A stretch of DNA of 64,000 bases from Caviibacterium pharyngocola (GTDB lineage: Bacteria > Pseudomonadota > Gammaproteobacteria > Enterobacterales > Pasteurellaceae), in the NCBI RefSeq assembly GCF_002795405.1, contig NZ_PHGZ01000013.1, positions 313,988 to 377,987 of the forward strand, in the 5' to 3' direction. The translations under genes were made by a program, and so were the position numbers. This document shows, piece by piece, positions 34,199-44,085 of the stretch. Below the pieces are notes generated by a model. It was not told the DNA's origin and made no database searches. It saw only the letters and a list, made by a program, of their open reading frames with translations. Each line of letters begins with the position of its first letter. Within the stretch, counting starts at the first letter, position 1.

Positions 34199-36853
34199 CT
34201 ATGGTTTTTGCGCCTCGCCGCCTAATACGCCTTGATTCCAATTTTGCGCATCTTGCGGACGTTTAATTTGCAATAAAAAACGCTGGTTGGCTTTGGCTTG
34301 CGGTTGCAACACCGTGCCTGATGGCGTGGAGAACGCGATGCCGCCTTTAAGTAATTGTTGCATTGATCCGGTGTTAATGGATAAGCCGCCGAAACCTAAT
34401 TCCATTCCGTATCCGGCGGAAATCCAGAATTCGGAATTTTGTCGCACCAGATTTTGATGTTTGTCGGCGATTAAAATATTCACCAAGACGCGATCGCCCA
34501 ATTTGTTCAATTCCAAACTGCGCACCGTGCCCACTTCGACACCACGATAAATAACCGGCGCACCGGCGGTGATATTGGTGGCGTCCGAGGTTTCCAAAAT
34601 AAGTGGGAAACCGTTGCCGTATTTGGTGGCGGTCGGGACGGATTGCGCCAGTTTAAAGTCGGTTTTGGCTTTGCCGCCGCCGACTTCAATGTCGATATAA
34701 GGTTGCAACAAACTGTCGAGATTTTCGATGCCGCCGGCAGAAATTTGCGGCGAAATAATCTTAAACTTGCTGCCTTCTTTGGCGATAATCGGCATATAAT
34801 TCGGATTAATTAACGCCGTTGCGCTGATTTTATTATCTTTCGACAAACCGACCTGTTCGATCTCGCCGACCGTTAATCCCATATAGCGCAAACTCATTCC
34901 TTTGGTTAGATTCGTCGCGTCTTCCGCGCTGAAACGAAGAATTTGACCGGCGGATTTCGCGCGCATTTCGTTCGGATAAAGGGTTTTGTTATTGCCCGAA
35001 CCGCTGTTGTCAAAACTGATTGCGCCTTTTAAGGAACGCGCAATCGGCGTGGCTTGAATGCTAATACCTTTCGGTGTGATGTCGATTTGCGCCGCACTTT
35101 CCACCCAGAAAAGACTTTTTGCCGTCAATAATTCTTGATATTTCGGGTAAATAAACACATCCACCTCAAAATGATTGGCTTTCGGGCGAATATCAAGAAT
35201 TTTCCCTACCTCATATTGTCGATAAAGCACTAACGAACCTTTGTCGATACTCGGTAAATTGGCGGTTGTGAGAGTAATGGTCGGCGACAGGCGATCCGTT
35301 GTAATGCCCGCTTGCGCATTGGTTAAATTGCTGTAAAGCGGGTAGGTGGCTTGTGCGGCGTCTTGTTTTTTACCCGCAATGACGCGAATACCGCCTTGCA
35401 GCCATTTTTCCGGTGTGGCGGCTTCCATTCGCAAACCGTCCACGCCTAAATTCACTTCGAAATTTGAAGCCGCGACGAAAAGGGTATCCGAATGAATTAA
35501 ATGGCGATATTCCGCCGCCACTGCCGCTTCAAAAGTCACGTTATCCGTATTGATTTTTTGACTGACGATTTCGCCGATAGCGATATTATTGTAGAACAGT
35601 TTTTGTCCTTCAACGATGCCATAAGTTTCCGGCGCGGTTAAACGAAAGACTAAAGTGTTCGGCTGTTTTAGCAATAATTCGTTTTCTTTGATGACATTAT
35701 AGCTTGCGCTGCTTTCGCCCGACCCCGGAATAACTTCGAAATATTCACCGCGCAATAGGGAACTAATATCGGTGAAATCCGCCAAGCTTGGCTTTTTATT
35801 GCGCAAAACGATATGCGAACCGGTTTTAAATAATGCGGTCATATTCGGATCGATCAGCAATTTGCCTTTTAACATTTCGTCGTTATTTTCCACCGCACTT
35901 AATTCGGACAACACGCCGATTTGGTTGTTTTGCGCATAAACCAAGGTTTGTCCCGTTTGTAATCCGCCGGTTTTCGGTAAGCTAATATCGATTTCCACGC
36001 CGCGTTTCGCCGCCTGCAAATTTGCATAAAGCGTATAGCGCGCGTTGTTTTCCGCCGCAGGACTGTCCGACGGTGAATCGAACGCTACCGCACCTTGCAC
36101 CACGGCATTAAGACTATCCACACTGACATTTATGCCGGACAAACCGACATTGGCGTTAATGCCGCTGATGTTCCAGAAATGGCTGTCTTGTTTAACGAAT
36201 TGGGTATAGGCTTTTTCGATCACCACATCGATTTCGATTTTCTTTTGATCTTTGGTAAAACGGTAATCGTAAATTTTACCCACCGGCATTTTTTTGAAAT
36301 ACACCGAGGCGCCGATAGAAATGGAACCGAGATCATCGGCAAGCAAATGAATAAGCAAATCGCCTTCGCCTACTTGAGCAATCGGGCCTTCCGATTCGGC
36401 GACGAATTCGTCTTCGCTGTCGCCGTCACCCGGTTGCAACGTGATATAGTTGCCCGAAACCAAGGCGTCAATGCCTGAAATTCCCGCTAGAGAAGCGCTC
36501 GGACGCACGAGCCAAAACTTCGTTTGCTCGCGTAAAACGCTACGCGCTTCCGGATAAATATTGGCGGTCACTTCCACTTTCTTTAAATCGTCGGTGAAAT
36601 TCACCTTTTTCACCACACCGATTTGCAAGCCTTGATAGCGGATTTGGGTTTTCCCCGCTACTAAGCCGTCGCCGTTGTCAAAAGTGATTTTAATCCCGAC
36701 CCCTTGTTCTTTTACGATTTGAAAAAACAAAATCGCACCGATACATAGCGCGATAAAGGGCAATAACCAAAAAGGCGAAATACGTTTATTCTTCCGAATC
36801 GTCGCGCGGACGTGTTCATCGGTTTTAGGCGTGATTTGATTGTTGTCTGTCAT
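34199..36853 (-). CDS. letB: Lipid-transport MCE protein LetB (YebT)
   Basis: An 884-residue protein anchored by one N-terminal helix (about residues 25-47), with a long periplasmic part made of repeated MCE/MlaD domains. E. coli LetB (877 aa) stacks seven such domains into a hexameric tunnel carrying lipids between the inner and outer membranes. The length here fits seven domains. Repeats such as GLVAGKTQIRYQGLQIG and LTKGMSLRYMGLTVG, each followed by an end-of-domain glycine-rich motif, are evident. It overlaps letA by 29 bases on the same strand. PqiB is shorter (three MCE domains). Confidence 0.94.
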   Translation of the reverse strand: MTDNNQITPKTDEHVRATIRKNKRISPFWLLPFIALCIGAILFFQIVKEQGVGIKITFDNGDGLVAGKTQIRYQGLQIGVVKKVNFTDDLKKVEVTANIYPEARSVLREQTKFWLVRPSASLAGISGIDALVSGNYITLQPGDGDSEDEFVAESEGPIAQVGEGDLLIHLLADDLGSISIGASVYFKKMPVGKIYDYRFTKDQKKIEIDVVIEKAYTQFVKQDSHFWNISGINANVGLSGINVSVDSLNAVVQGAVAFDSPSDSPAAENNARYTLYANLQAAKRGVEIDISLPKTGGLQTGQTLVYAQNNQIGVLSELSAVENNDEMLKGKLLIDPNMTALFKTGSHIVLRNKKPSLADFTDISSLLRGEYFEVIPGSGESSASYNVIKENELLLKQPNTLVFRLTAPETYGIVEGQKLFYNNIAIGEIVSQKINTDNVTFEAAVAAEYRHLIHSDTLFVAASNFEVNLGVDGLRMEAATPEKWLQGGIRVIAGKKQDAAQATYPLYSNLTNAQAGITTDRLSPTITLTTANLPSIDKGSLVLYRQYEVGKILDIRPKANHFEVDVFIYPKYQELLTAKSLFWVESAAQIDITPKGISIQATPIARSLKGAISFDNSGSGNNKTLYPNEMRAKSAGQILRFSAEDATNLTKGMSLRYMGLTVGEIEQVGLSKDNKISATALINPNYMPIIAKEGSKFKIISPQISAGGIENLDSLLQPYIDIEVGGGKAKTDFKLAQSVPTATKYGNGFPLILETSDATNITAGAPVIYRGVEVGTVRSLELNKLGDRVLVNILIADKHQNLVRQNSEFWISAGYGMELGFGGLSINTGSMQQLLKGGIAFSTPSGTVLQPQAKANQRFLLQIKRPQDAQNWNQGVLGGEAQKP

Positions 36854-38087
36854 AAATTTTCCAAAGTAAACGGCTGTCGAACTGTGAAGTCGAAATCATT
36901 GTTAAAAAAACGGCGGCGCCGAAATAAAAGGCGGCGGGTCCGACGGAAAAATCGATAATTTGTCCGCGCGTCACCAACGACATCATCAACGCTAAAACGA
37001 ATAAATCCAGCATTGACCAGCGCCCGACGAAATGCACGATATGTAATAATTTCATTTGGTGCTTGATGGAATGATGAAGTTTAAAATGCACGCAGATCAA
37101 TAGATATAGCATAATCAAAATTTTGCTGATCGGGATGAAAATACTTGCCATAAACACCACAAAGGCGACGAAATAACTGCCCATATCCATAAAGGTGATC
37201 ACACCCGACATTAATGTGTCGGCGGTGGGCGCGCCGTTAACGTAAACGATGGACATCGGCAATAAATTCGCCGGAATAATCATAATAATGCCGGCGATTA
37301 ATGTCGCCCAAGTGCGTTGTAATTTCACCGAATCCGAGGTTTCCAACGCGGAATAACAACGCGGACAACGCGCTTCGCCGCGTTTCCCGATAAACGGTAG
37401 CGGAAAGGTGTATTGACATTCGGTACACAAATACGGCTTACCGATCGAAACGGCGTTTAACGGCTTGCGTAACGGATAAAAATCGTTCCACAAGGCGTTT
37501 AAATTCAATTTAATGAATAATAATGTGGTTAAAAGTGCGGTGAAAATAAATGCAATTAAATAAATATCGATATGCAACGAGGCGTATTCGCGCACTTTAA
37601 ACATCGTTACACCGAGTGCGACCAAATAAACGTCGAACATTACCCAAGGTTTAATATAACCCAATGCCAACAAGACGTTGCGCGGTTTAACCCCGAGCAG
37701 CTGAGAAAATCGCAATAAAATCACTAAAATCGCAAAACTAATCGGCATAAAAACGGCACAGATAAAAATTAAAAATGCGGTGTAAGGATAACCTTGTGTC
37801 GCCATTTTCCACACGCCTTGCCACACCGAGGCATCAACGCGCGTGCCGAGCAGATCAATGCTCAACAACGGATAATTCAGGGCAAAAGGCATTAAAATCA
37901 GAATCGACCACGCGATCATCGAGCAGCGGTGTAGCCCCCAACGGCTGCCCGATAGCAAAACATTATGACAACGCGGGCATTGCGCTTGCTGATCGGGATT
38001 TAACGGATGCACGGAAACCACCGCCGCGCAATCCGAGCAGCAGGCGATACGGTATGTTGTCGAAGATAAATTTGTCGTTCGAGTCAC
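36825..38087 (-). CDS. letA: Inner-membrane partner LetA (YebS, PqiA family)
   Basis: A 420-residue inner-membrane protein with two similar halves. Each begins with a cytoplasmic zinc ribbon (CSDC/CPRC near residues 17-40; CTEC/CPRC near 218-246) followed by about four transmembrane helices. LetA is the partner of the MCE tunnel protein LetB and is thought to load lipid into it. Translation probably starts at GTG 38087 with a GGAA site upstream. It is divergent from proQ, with about 200 bp between. Confidence 0.93.
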   Translation of the reverse strand: MTRTTNLSSTTYRIACCSDCAAVVSVHPLNPDQQAQCPRCHNVLLSGSRWGLHRCSMIAWSILILMPFALNYPLLSIDLLGTRVDASVWQGVWKMATQGYPYTAFLIFICAVFMPISFAILVILLRFSQLLGVKPRNVLLALGYIKPWVMFDVYLVALGVTMFKVREYASLHIDIYLIAFIFTALLTTLLFIKLNLNALWNDFYPLRKPLNAVSIGKPYLCTECQYTFPLPFIGKRGEARCPRCYSALETSDSVKLQRTWATLIAGIIMIIPANLLPMSIVYVNGAPTADTLMSGVITFMDMGSYFVAFVVFMASIFIPISKILIMLYLLICVHFKLHHSIKHQMKLLHIVHFVGRWSMLDLFVLALMMSLVTRGQIIDFSVGPAAFYFGAAVFLTMISTSQFDSRLLWKIYDRQQSNHA

Positions 38088-38286
38088 TGGCGTTCCGTTT
38101 TATCGGTCAAAAAACTAAAATAAGCCCTGTATTTTATACCGAGCGACGGTTTTTTTAAATAAAGTCTTGCGAAATTTCGGATAAAAGCCGATGAAAGATG
38201 ATCAAAGAATTGTCATTTTTAATTAATTTAAGATAAAATATTGTACGTTTTTCTATTTAAAAATAGCTGTATGCAGGAATGTAACA

Positions 38287-38934
38287 ATGACAGAAGTCCA
38301 GACAGAAGTTCAAAAATTAACGAACAATAAAGAAATTATCGCGTACTTGGCGGAAAAATTTCCGCTTTGCTTTTCTTTGGAAGGTGAAGCGAAACCGTTG
38401 AAAATCGGTTTATTCCAAGATTTGGCAGAAGCTTTGGCAGATGACGAAAAAGTCAGTAAAACCCAATTACGTCAAGCATTAAGACAATATACCTCGAATT
38501 GGCGCTATTTACACGGCTGCAAAGTCGGTGCGCAGCGCGTAGATTTGGCGGGCAATCCTTGCGGCGCGTTGGAGCAGGAACACGCCGATCACGCGGCAAA
38601 ACAATTAGCCGAAGCGAAAGCGAAAGTGGCGGAAAAAAGAGCGGCTGAAAAAGCGGCGAATCCGAACGCTAATAAAAAACGTCCGGCGCGTCCTGCTGCG
38701 GAAAATAAAACCGAAGGCAAGAAAAAAGCTTTTGCCGGTAAACAACAACGCAAACCTAAAGCGGATTTTGTCGCCGTCGATATGGAAAGCTTAGCGAAAG
38801 GCAGCAAAGTTAAAGTGAAAGTCGGCGATAAAGCGAAAAACGCCGTCGTATTGGAAAATACGAAAGACAGTGCGCGCGTCGAGTTGGATAACGGCTTGGT
38901 GATTACCGTAAGTGCCGACCGTTTATTCGCCTAA
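38287..38934 (+). CDS. proQ: RNA chaperone ProQ
   Basis: A 215-residue global RNA-binding protein that stabilises small RNAs and mRNA 3' ends. The N-terminal FinO-like domain (about residues 1-120, with YLAEKFPLCFSLEG and RYLHGCKVGAQRVDL) is followed by a Lys/Ala-rich linker and a C-terminal Tudor-like domain from about residue 165. It lies upstream of prc in the same direction, as in E. coli. The region between letA and proQ is AT-rich and should hold its promoter. Confidence 0.95.
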   Translation: MTEVQTEVQKLTNNKEIIAYLAEKFPLCFSLEGEAKPLKIGLFQDLAEALADDEKVSKTQLRQALRQYTSNWRYLHGCKVGAQRVDLAGNPCGALEQEHADHAAKQLAEAKAKVAEKRAAEKAANPNANKKRPARPAAENKTEGKKKAFAGKQQRKPKADFVAVDMESLAKGSKVKVKVGDKAKNAVVLENTKDSARVELDNGLVITVSADRLFA

Positions 38935-39018
38935 TCGTATTTTGTGCCGCCCGTTGTTTATGCGGGCGACGATTATGCCATTCATTGCGTGGCGTATTTT
39001 TTAACCGGGAAAATTTCA

Positions 39019-41070
39019 ATGAAATTTAATAAAACCAAAAGCTGTTTAGCGGCGTTGGCGCTAGGCGCTTTAGTTATTAATATGACGCCAGCCGTTGCGG
39101 TGGCGCCTAAATTAAAGGCGACCGATATTGTGATTCCGCAACCGACGGAAGAAAATATGTTGGCAACTAAACGTGCCGCGACGCGTTTAACGCAATCCCA
39201 TTATCGTAAATTTCAGCTGGACGATGCGTTTTCCGAAAAGATTTTTGATCGTTATTTAAAAAGTTTGGATTTTAGCCGTAACACGTTCTTACAAGCGGAT
39301 ATCGACCGAATGAGAGCGGAATACGCCGATAAAATCGATAACGAATTAAATGAAGGCAAACTGACCATTGCGTTCAAAATGTACGAATTAATGATGCAGC
39401 GTCGTTACGAACGTTATAAATACGCCTTGTCGTTATTGGATAAAGAGCCGAATTTAAACACGGACGATCAAATCGAAATTGATCGCGAAAAAGCGGCTTG
39501 GGCGAAAAACGAAAGCGAAGCGGATAAATTATGGGAAGAACGCGTTAAAAACGATATTATCAATTTGAAATTGAAAGATAAAAAATGGCCGGAAATCAAA
39601 GCGAAATTAATTAAACGCTATGATTTGGCGATTCGTCGTTTAACTCAAACCAAAGCCGACGATATCGTTCAGGTATATTTAAACGCTTTTGCGCGTGAAA
39701 TTGATCCGCATACCAGCTATTTAGCGCCACGCACGGCAAAAAGTTTTAACGAAAGTATGAATTTGTCTTTGGAAGGCATCGGTGCAACTTTGCAATCGGA
39801 AGACGACGAAACCTCCATTAAATCGCTCGTGCCGGGCGCACCGGCGGAACGCAGCAAAAAAATTAAAGCAGGCGATAAAATTATCGGTGTCGGTCAAGCG
39901 ACCGGTGAAATTGAAGATGTCGTCGGTTGGCGCTTGGAAGACATCGTTGATAAGATCAAAGGCAAAAAAGGTACCAAAGTACGTTTGGAAATCGAATCGG
40001 CGAAAGGCGGAAAATCCCGTATTGTTACCCTTGTGCGCGATAAAGTGCGTTTGGAAGATCAAGCGGCGAAATTGACCGTAGAAAAAGTTGACGGCGAAAA
40101 CATTGCCGTAATTAAAATTCCGGGGTTTTATTTGGGCTTAACCGAAGATGTAAAAAAATTGCTTGCGGAAATGCAAACGAAAAAAGCCAAAGCGTTGATT
40201 GTTGACTTGCGTGAAAACGGCGGCGGTGCTTTGACCGAAGCGGTGAGTTTAAGCGGATTATTTATTAGCGACGGTCCGATTGTACAAGTTCGCGACGCTT
40301 ATCAGCGTATTCGTATTCACGAAGATCCGGATAATGCCCAAGTGTATGCCGGGCCGTTATTAGTGATGATTAACCGTTTTAGCGCTTCGGCGTCGGAAAT
40401 TTTTGCCGCGGCAATGCAAGATTACGATCGTGCGATTATTATCGGACAAAATACCTTCGGTAAAGGTACGGTGCAACAAAGTCGTTCGTTGAATTTCGTG
40501 TATGATTTGGATCAAACGCCGTTGGGCTTGATTCAATATACCATTCAAAAATTCTATCGCATTAACGGCGGCAGTACGCAGTTAAAAGGCGTAGCGCCGG
40601 ATATTACTTTCCCTGAAGTGATTGATGCGAAAGAATACGGCGAAGAAAAAGAAGGCAATGCCTTACCTTGGGATAAAGTTCCTGCAGCGTCTTATTCGGA
40701 AAGCAATAAAGCGCGTGCCGCCGTGAGCGAATTGAGCGAAAAACATATCGCTCGAATGGCGAAAGATCCGGAATTTATCGCCTTGAACGAAGATTTGAAA
40801 ATTCGTGACGAACGTCGGGAGCGTAAATTCTTGTCACTCAATTTCGCAGTGCGCAAAGCGGAAAACGATAAAGACGATGCGAAACGCTTGAAAGACATTA
40901 ACGCACGCTTTAAACGCGAAGGTAAACCGTTATTGAAAGATATCGATAATCTGCCGAAAGATTATGAAGCGCCTGATTTTTATTTAAAAGAAGCGCAGAA
41001 AATGGCGGCGGATTTAGTTAAATTCGAGTCGGCAAAACAACAAAATGTGTCGGCGGAAGCGAAAAAATAA
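39019..41070 (+). CDS. prc: Carboxy-terminal processing protease Prc (Tsp)
   Basis: Periplasmic serine protease of 683 residues (E. coli 682) that degrades tailed proteins and regulates cell-wall hydrolases. The signal peptide ends near residue 25. The PDZ domain follows at about 240-330 (LEGIGATLQSEDDET). The catalytic Ser is in NRFSASASEIFAAA, and the Lys of the dyad lies in GQNTFGKGTVQ. The frame is open 75 bases upstream, but the ATG at 39019 gives a proper signal peptide. It is followed by a terminator made of paired uptake signals. Confidence 0.95.
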   Translation: MKFNKTKSCLAALALGALVINMTPAVAVAPKLKATDIVIPQPTEENMLATKRAATRLTQSHYRKFQLDDAFSEKIFDRYLKSLDFSRNTFLQADIDRMRAEYADKIDNELNEGKLTIAFKMYELMMQRRYERYKYALSLLDKEPNLNTDDQIEIDREKAAWAKNESEADKLWEERVKNDIINLKLKDKKWPEIKAKLIKRYDLAIRRLTQTKADDIVQVYLNAFAREIDPHTSYLAPRTAKSFNESMNLSLEGIGATLQSEDDETSIKSLVPGAPAERSKKIKAGDKIIGVGQATGEIEDVVGWRLEDIVDKIKGKKGTKVRLEIESAKGGKSRIVTLVRDKVRLEDQAAKLTVEKVDGENIAVIKIPGFYLGLTEDVKKLLAEMQTKKAKALIVDLRENGGGALTEAVSLSGLFISDGPIVQVRDAYQRIRIHEDPDNAQVYAGPLLVMINRFSASASEIFAAAMQDYDRAIIIGQNTFGKGTVQQSRSLNFVYDLDQTPLGLIQYTIQKFYRINGGSTQLKGVAPDITFPEVIDAKEYGEEKEGNALPWDKVPAASYSESNKARAAVSELSEKHIARMAKDPEFIALNEDLKIRDERRERKFLSLNFAVRKAENDKDDAKRLKDINARFKREGKPLLKDIDNLPKDYEAPDFYLKEAQKMAADLVKFESAKQQNVSAEAKK

Positions 41071-41080
41071 TTTATTTTTT

Positions 41081-41112
41081 ACCGCACTTTTGTTTAAGTG
41101 CGGTCATTTTTT
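41081..41112 (+). terminator. prc terminator formed by inverted uptake signals
   Basis: ACCGCACTT (41081-41089) and AAGTGCGGT (41096-41104) pair perfectly around TTGTTT and are followed by CATTTTTT. The arms are the uptake signal core in opposite orientations. Confidence 0.88.
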
Positions 41113-41135
41113 CTTAACTTTTAAGGAACTTGATA

Positions 41136-42632
41136 ATGTTAAAAACGACTTCGTTTAAGCTCGCGAAAATTGCGGCTTTATTGACGTCTTGCGCTTATGT
41201 GGGAAACGGCGTTGCCGATAATGCAGTGCAAACGGCGGTTGAAGCGGGGCAGACCCAAATTACCCTAACCGACGAACAATTAATTGCGGAGCAAAAGGCG
41301 ATTGAGGAACAGCTTGCGGCGGAACGCAAAGCCGAGGACGAACGTTTATTTGCCGAGCAACAACAAATTTCCGAACAGCGTTTGTCCGATGTAATCGGGC
41401 CGCAACAATTATTGTTTAAATCGGAAATCGCACGCATTTATTCGCAAAACGATTACGTGTTGCTTTGGGAAGATAAAGCGGCGGAAAAACAATTTTTACG
41501 CGAATATGCGGCGATCGTCGCTAGCGGAATTTCCAGAAAATCCGCCGAAGCATTGGAAAATATTGAAAAAGCCTCTGCAACCGGCGGGTTGGTTTATGAT
41601 ATTTTGTTGACCGACGCATTTTTAGACTATATGTATTATTCGAAAAATGCGATGAAATCGGCGCAAAAATGGCTTTACACGGTAAACGGCTATAAAGCGG
41701 AGTTGCCGCAAGAACAAGATATTCAGGCTTGGCTAAGTGCGGTCAAAAATAATGAAAATTCGGCGTTCGTTTCACGCTTGTCCGGACAAAATTCCTTGTA
41801 TAAACAAACCGTGCGTTATTTGGAATCGGCGATTTCAGCGACAAAAAATCAGCAAGACGGCGCGAAATTGCATAAATTGGCGATTAATGCTCAACGCTTA
41901 CGTTTGATTCCGAGCTTTGAGAACGGTATTTTTGTAAATATTCCGAGTTATCAGCTGAATTATTATCGCGACGGAAAATTGGTGTTAAATTCCAGAGTGA
42001 TTGTCGGCAAACAAGAACGCAAAACGCCGGTGATGTACAGCAAATTAAGCAATGTGGTGGTAAATCCGCCTTGGAACCCGACAACACGTTTGATTAATGA
42101 AGATCTCGTGCCGAAAATTAAGCGCGATCCGAGCTATGTCGCGCGTCACGGTTATACAATTTTAGACGGAAACGGACGTTCGATTGATCCGTATTCGATT
42201 AATTGGAGCGCAATCGGCAGCAAATTCCCTTATCGCTTGCGTCAAGCGCCGGGCGACAGTGCATTGGGTAACTACAAATTCAATATGCCGAGTTCCGATG
42301 CGATTTATTTACACGATACGCCGAATCATACATTGTTCGGCAAAAAAGATCGCGCTTTGAGTTCCGGTTGTATTCGTGTGGAAAAATCCGATCAGTTAGC
42401 CACGATTTTGTTAAAAGAAAGCGGCTGGAGCGAGGAGCGAAAACAGCGTGTGTTAAAAAGTCGTCAAACCACTTCGGCGAACGTGCGTTCGGATAATCCG
42501 GTGTATTTATACTATGTCACGGCTTGGGTTGATCAAGGAAAAATCAATACCTTGCCGGATATTTACGGCTATGACAGTGCGTCGAATTTAACTTACGTTA
42601 ACTGGAATACGGTCAAGAAATACTTAATGTAG
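41136..42632 (+). CDS. ldtD: L,D-transpeptidase, YcbB/LdtD-like
   Basis: Periplasmic enzyme that makes 3-3 crosslinks in peptidoglycan or bypasses penicillin-binding proteins. The 498-residue product has a signal peptide (about residues 1-27). A Glu/Ala-rich helical stretch (about 50-85) comes next, then a domain with the PG-binding-like region, and the YkuD catalytic domain at about 290-460. The active-site motif HDTPNHTLFG with SSGCIRV supplies His and the nucleophilic Cys. The ATG at 41136 follows AAGGAAC; the frame extends only to a TTG two codons upstream. mepK and ycbL follow, as in E. coli. Confidence 0.92.
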   Translation: MLKTTSFKLAKIAALLTSCAYVGNGVADNAVQTAVEAGQTQITLTDEQLIAEQKAIEEQLAAERKAEDERLFAEQQQISEQRLSDVIGPQQLLFKSEIARIYSQNDYVLLWEDKAAEKQFLREYAAIVASGISRKSAEALENIEKASATGGLVYDILLTDAFLDYMYYSKNAMKSAQKWLYTVNGYKAELPQEQDIQAWLSAVKNNENSAFVSRLSGQNSLYKQTVRYLESAISATKNQQDGAKLHKLAINAQRLRLIPSFENGIFVNIPSYQLNYYRDGKLVLNSRVIVGKQERKTPVMYSKLSNVVVNPPWNPTTRLINEDLVPKIKRDPSYVARHGYTILDGNGRSIDPYSINWSAIGSKFPYRLRQAPGDSALGNYKFNMPSSDAIYLHDTPNHTLFGKKDRALSSGCIRVEKSDQLATILLKESGWSEERKQRVLKSRQTTSANVRSDNPVYLYYVTAWVDQGKINTLPDIYGYDSASNLTYVNWNTVKKYLM

Positions 42633-42640
42633 TCATTTTT

Positions 42641-42684
42641 TCGGATAAGTTGAAAAAAATTTACATTTTTATGAACTTATCCGA
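42641..42684. repeat. 11-bp inverted repeat upstream of mepK
   Basis: TCGGATAAGTT (42641-42651) and AACTTATCCGA (42674-42684) are perfect inverted copies around a 22-base AT-rich centre. They lie between the ldtD stop and the mepK start. No T run follows, so it is not a typical terminator. It may be an operator or an mRNA stem. Confidence 0.6.
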
Positions 42685-42733
42685 CCTGTTTCTGTCCAAT
42701 GTAAAGAATTGTAAATTTAGAGTCAAAAACATT

Positions 42734-43294
42734 ATGAATGAAATTAATCGAAATCGTCGTAAATGGCTATCTTTAGGTGGCATTATTTTAGGCGCCTCGC
42801 TATTACCTAATTCAGTGTTGGCAGCCGTTTCCACCCCGAAACCGCGTATTCTAAGTTTCAGAAATATCAATACTGGGGATAGGTTAAGTGCGGAATTTGC
42901 CGGCGGAGTAGGATTCTCTGCGGAAAATCTAAGAAAATTGGACTATTTATTGCGCGATAAACGCACGAATCAAGTACATCGTATGGATTCGAATTTGTTT
43001 TCCAAGTTTTATAAAATTCAGTCTCTGCTAGGTTTGCGCAATACGGAAATTCAGATTATTTGCGGATATCGCTCACCGGCAAGTAATGCCTCTATGCGTC
43101 GCAATAGCCGCGGCGTGGCGAGCAACAGCTATCATATGCGCGGACAAGCGATTGATTTTCGTATCGACGGTGTTTCTTTGGCAAGCGTAAGACAAGCCGC
43201 CGAAAATTTAAATAACGGCGGTGTCGGTTATTATCCGTACAGTAATTTCGTACATATTGATACCGGTCCGGTACGCACTTGGCGCGGCAGTTGA
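42734..43294 (+). CDS. mepK: Murein endopeptidase MepK (YcbK family, M15A) with Tat signal
   Basis: A 186-residue exported zinc peptidase (E. coli MepK 182) that cuts peptidoglycan crosslinks, including those made by L,D-transpeptidases. The twin-arginine leader NRNRRKWLSLGG leads into a hydrophobic stretch ending at VLA. Zinc ligands are suggested by SYHMRGQAIDF and NFVHIDTG (His, Asp, His). I start at the ATG at 42734, since the open frame upstream lacks a plausible signal. It lies directly downstream of ldtD, which makes functional sense. Confidence 0.9.
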   Translation: MNEINRNRRKWLSLGGIILGASLLPNSVLAAVSTPKPRILSFRNINTGDRLSAEFAGGVGFSAENLRKLDYLLRDKRTNQVHRMDSNLFSKFYKIQSLLGLRNTEIQIICGYRSPASNASMRRNSRGVASNSYHMRGQAIDFRIDGVSLASVRQAAENLNNGGVGYYPYSNFVHIDTGPVRTWRGS

Positions 43295-43326
43295 TTGCCA
43301 ATCAAAGATAAAATAATTCGAAATGG

Positions 43327-43352
43327 AACCGCACTTTTGTGCGGTTTTGTTT
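43327..43352 (+). terminator. mepK terminator
   Basis: AACCGCAC (43327-43334) and GTGCGGTT (43339-43346) around TTTT, followed by TTGTTT. The arms resemble the uptake signal core but are shortened. Confidence 0.8.
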
Positions 43353-43390
43353 ATCATTAACGCTTAATTGAATCAGTAAAAGGACATTAA

Positions 43391-44020
43391 ATGAATATTG
43401 ATATTATACCGGTTACGGCGTTTCAGCAAAATTGTTCGCTAATTTGGGATGATGAAAAAAATGCGGCGATCATTGATCCGGGTGGTGAAGCGGAAAAATT
43501 AATTCGTCGTATTGAAGAACTAGGATTGAATTTGCAACGTATTTTATTAACGCACGGGCATTTAGATCACGTCGGAGCCGCGCCGAAATTAAAAGCACAT
43601 TTTAAGGCGGAAATTTGGGGCTCTAATTCGGCGGACGATTATTGGTTTCAAGGCTTGCCGCAGCAATCGGAAAAATTCGGTTTATTATTCGAAGCCTCGG
43701 CGTTTACGCCGGATCGCTGGTTGAATGAAGAAGGCGAAATGATTGCTATCGGCGATCTTCGCCTTGAAGTGTTGCAACTTCCCGGACATACGCCCGGTCA
43801 CATCGGCTTTTTAGAACGAAGTAAAAAAGTGGCGTTTACCGGTGATGTGCTGTTTCAAAATAGTATCGGGCGCACGGATTTTCCGGGTGGTGATCATCAA
43901 ACCTTGTTGCGCTCCATTCGCGAAAAGTTATATGTGTTGGATGATGAAACCATTATTGTTGCCGGACACGGCGCTTACACCACAATCGGTCGCGAAAAGC
44001 AACATAACCCGTTTTTATAA
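43391..44020 (+). CDS. ycbL: Metallo-beta-lactamase-fold hydrolase YcbL (glyoxalase II-like)
   Basis: A 209-residue cytoplasmic hydrolase. The zinc-binding motif is THGHLDHVG near residue 55, with further ligands in LPGHTPGHIG, FTGDVLF and AGHGAYTT. YcbL is considered a type II glyoxalase with weak activity towards S-lactoylglutathione. It follows ldtD and mepK, as in E. coli, and ends at a bidirectional hairpin facing the usp gene. Confidence 0.9.
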   Translation: MNIDIIPVTAFQQNCSLIWDDEKNAAIIDPGGEAEKLIRRIEELGLNLQRILLTHGHLDHVGAAPKLKAHFKAEIWGSNSADDYWFQGLPQQSEKFGLLFEASAFTPDRWLNEEGEMIAIGDLRLEVLQLPGHTPGHIGFLERSKKVAFTGDVLFQNSIGRTDFPGGDHQTLLRSIREKLYVLDDETIIVAGHGAYTTIGREKQHNPFL

Positions 44021-44021
44021 A

Positions 44022-44049
44022 AAAAGTGCGGAAATAAAACCGCACTTTT
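44022..44049. terminator. Bidirectional terminator of inverted uptake signals
   Basis: AAAAGTGCGG (44022-44031) and CCGCACTTTT (44040-44049) enclose AAATAAAA. It serves ycbL and the converging usp gene. Confidence 0.85.
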
Positions 44050-44085
44050 GTCAATATTTACCTTTATCGGCATAATCAACAGCCG

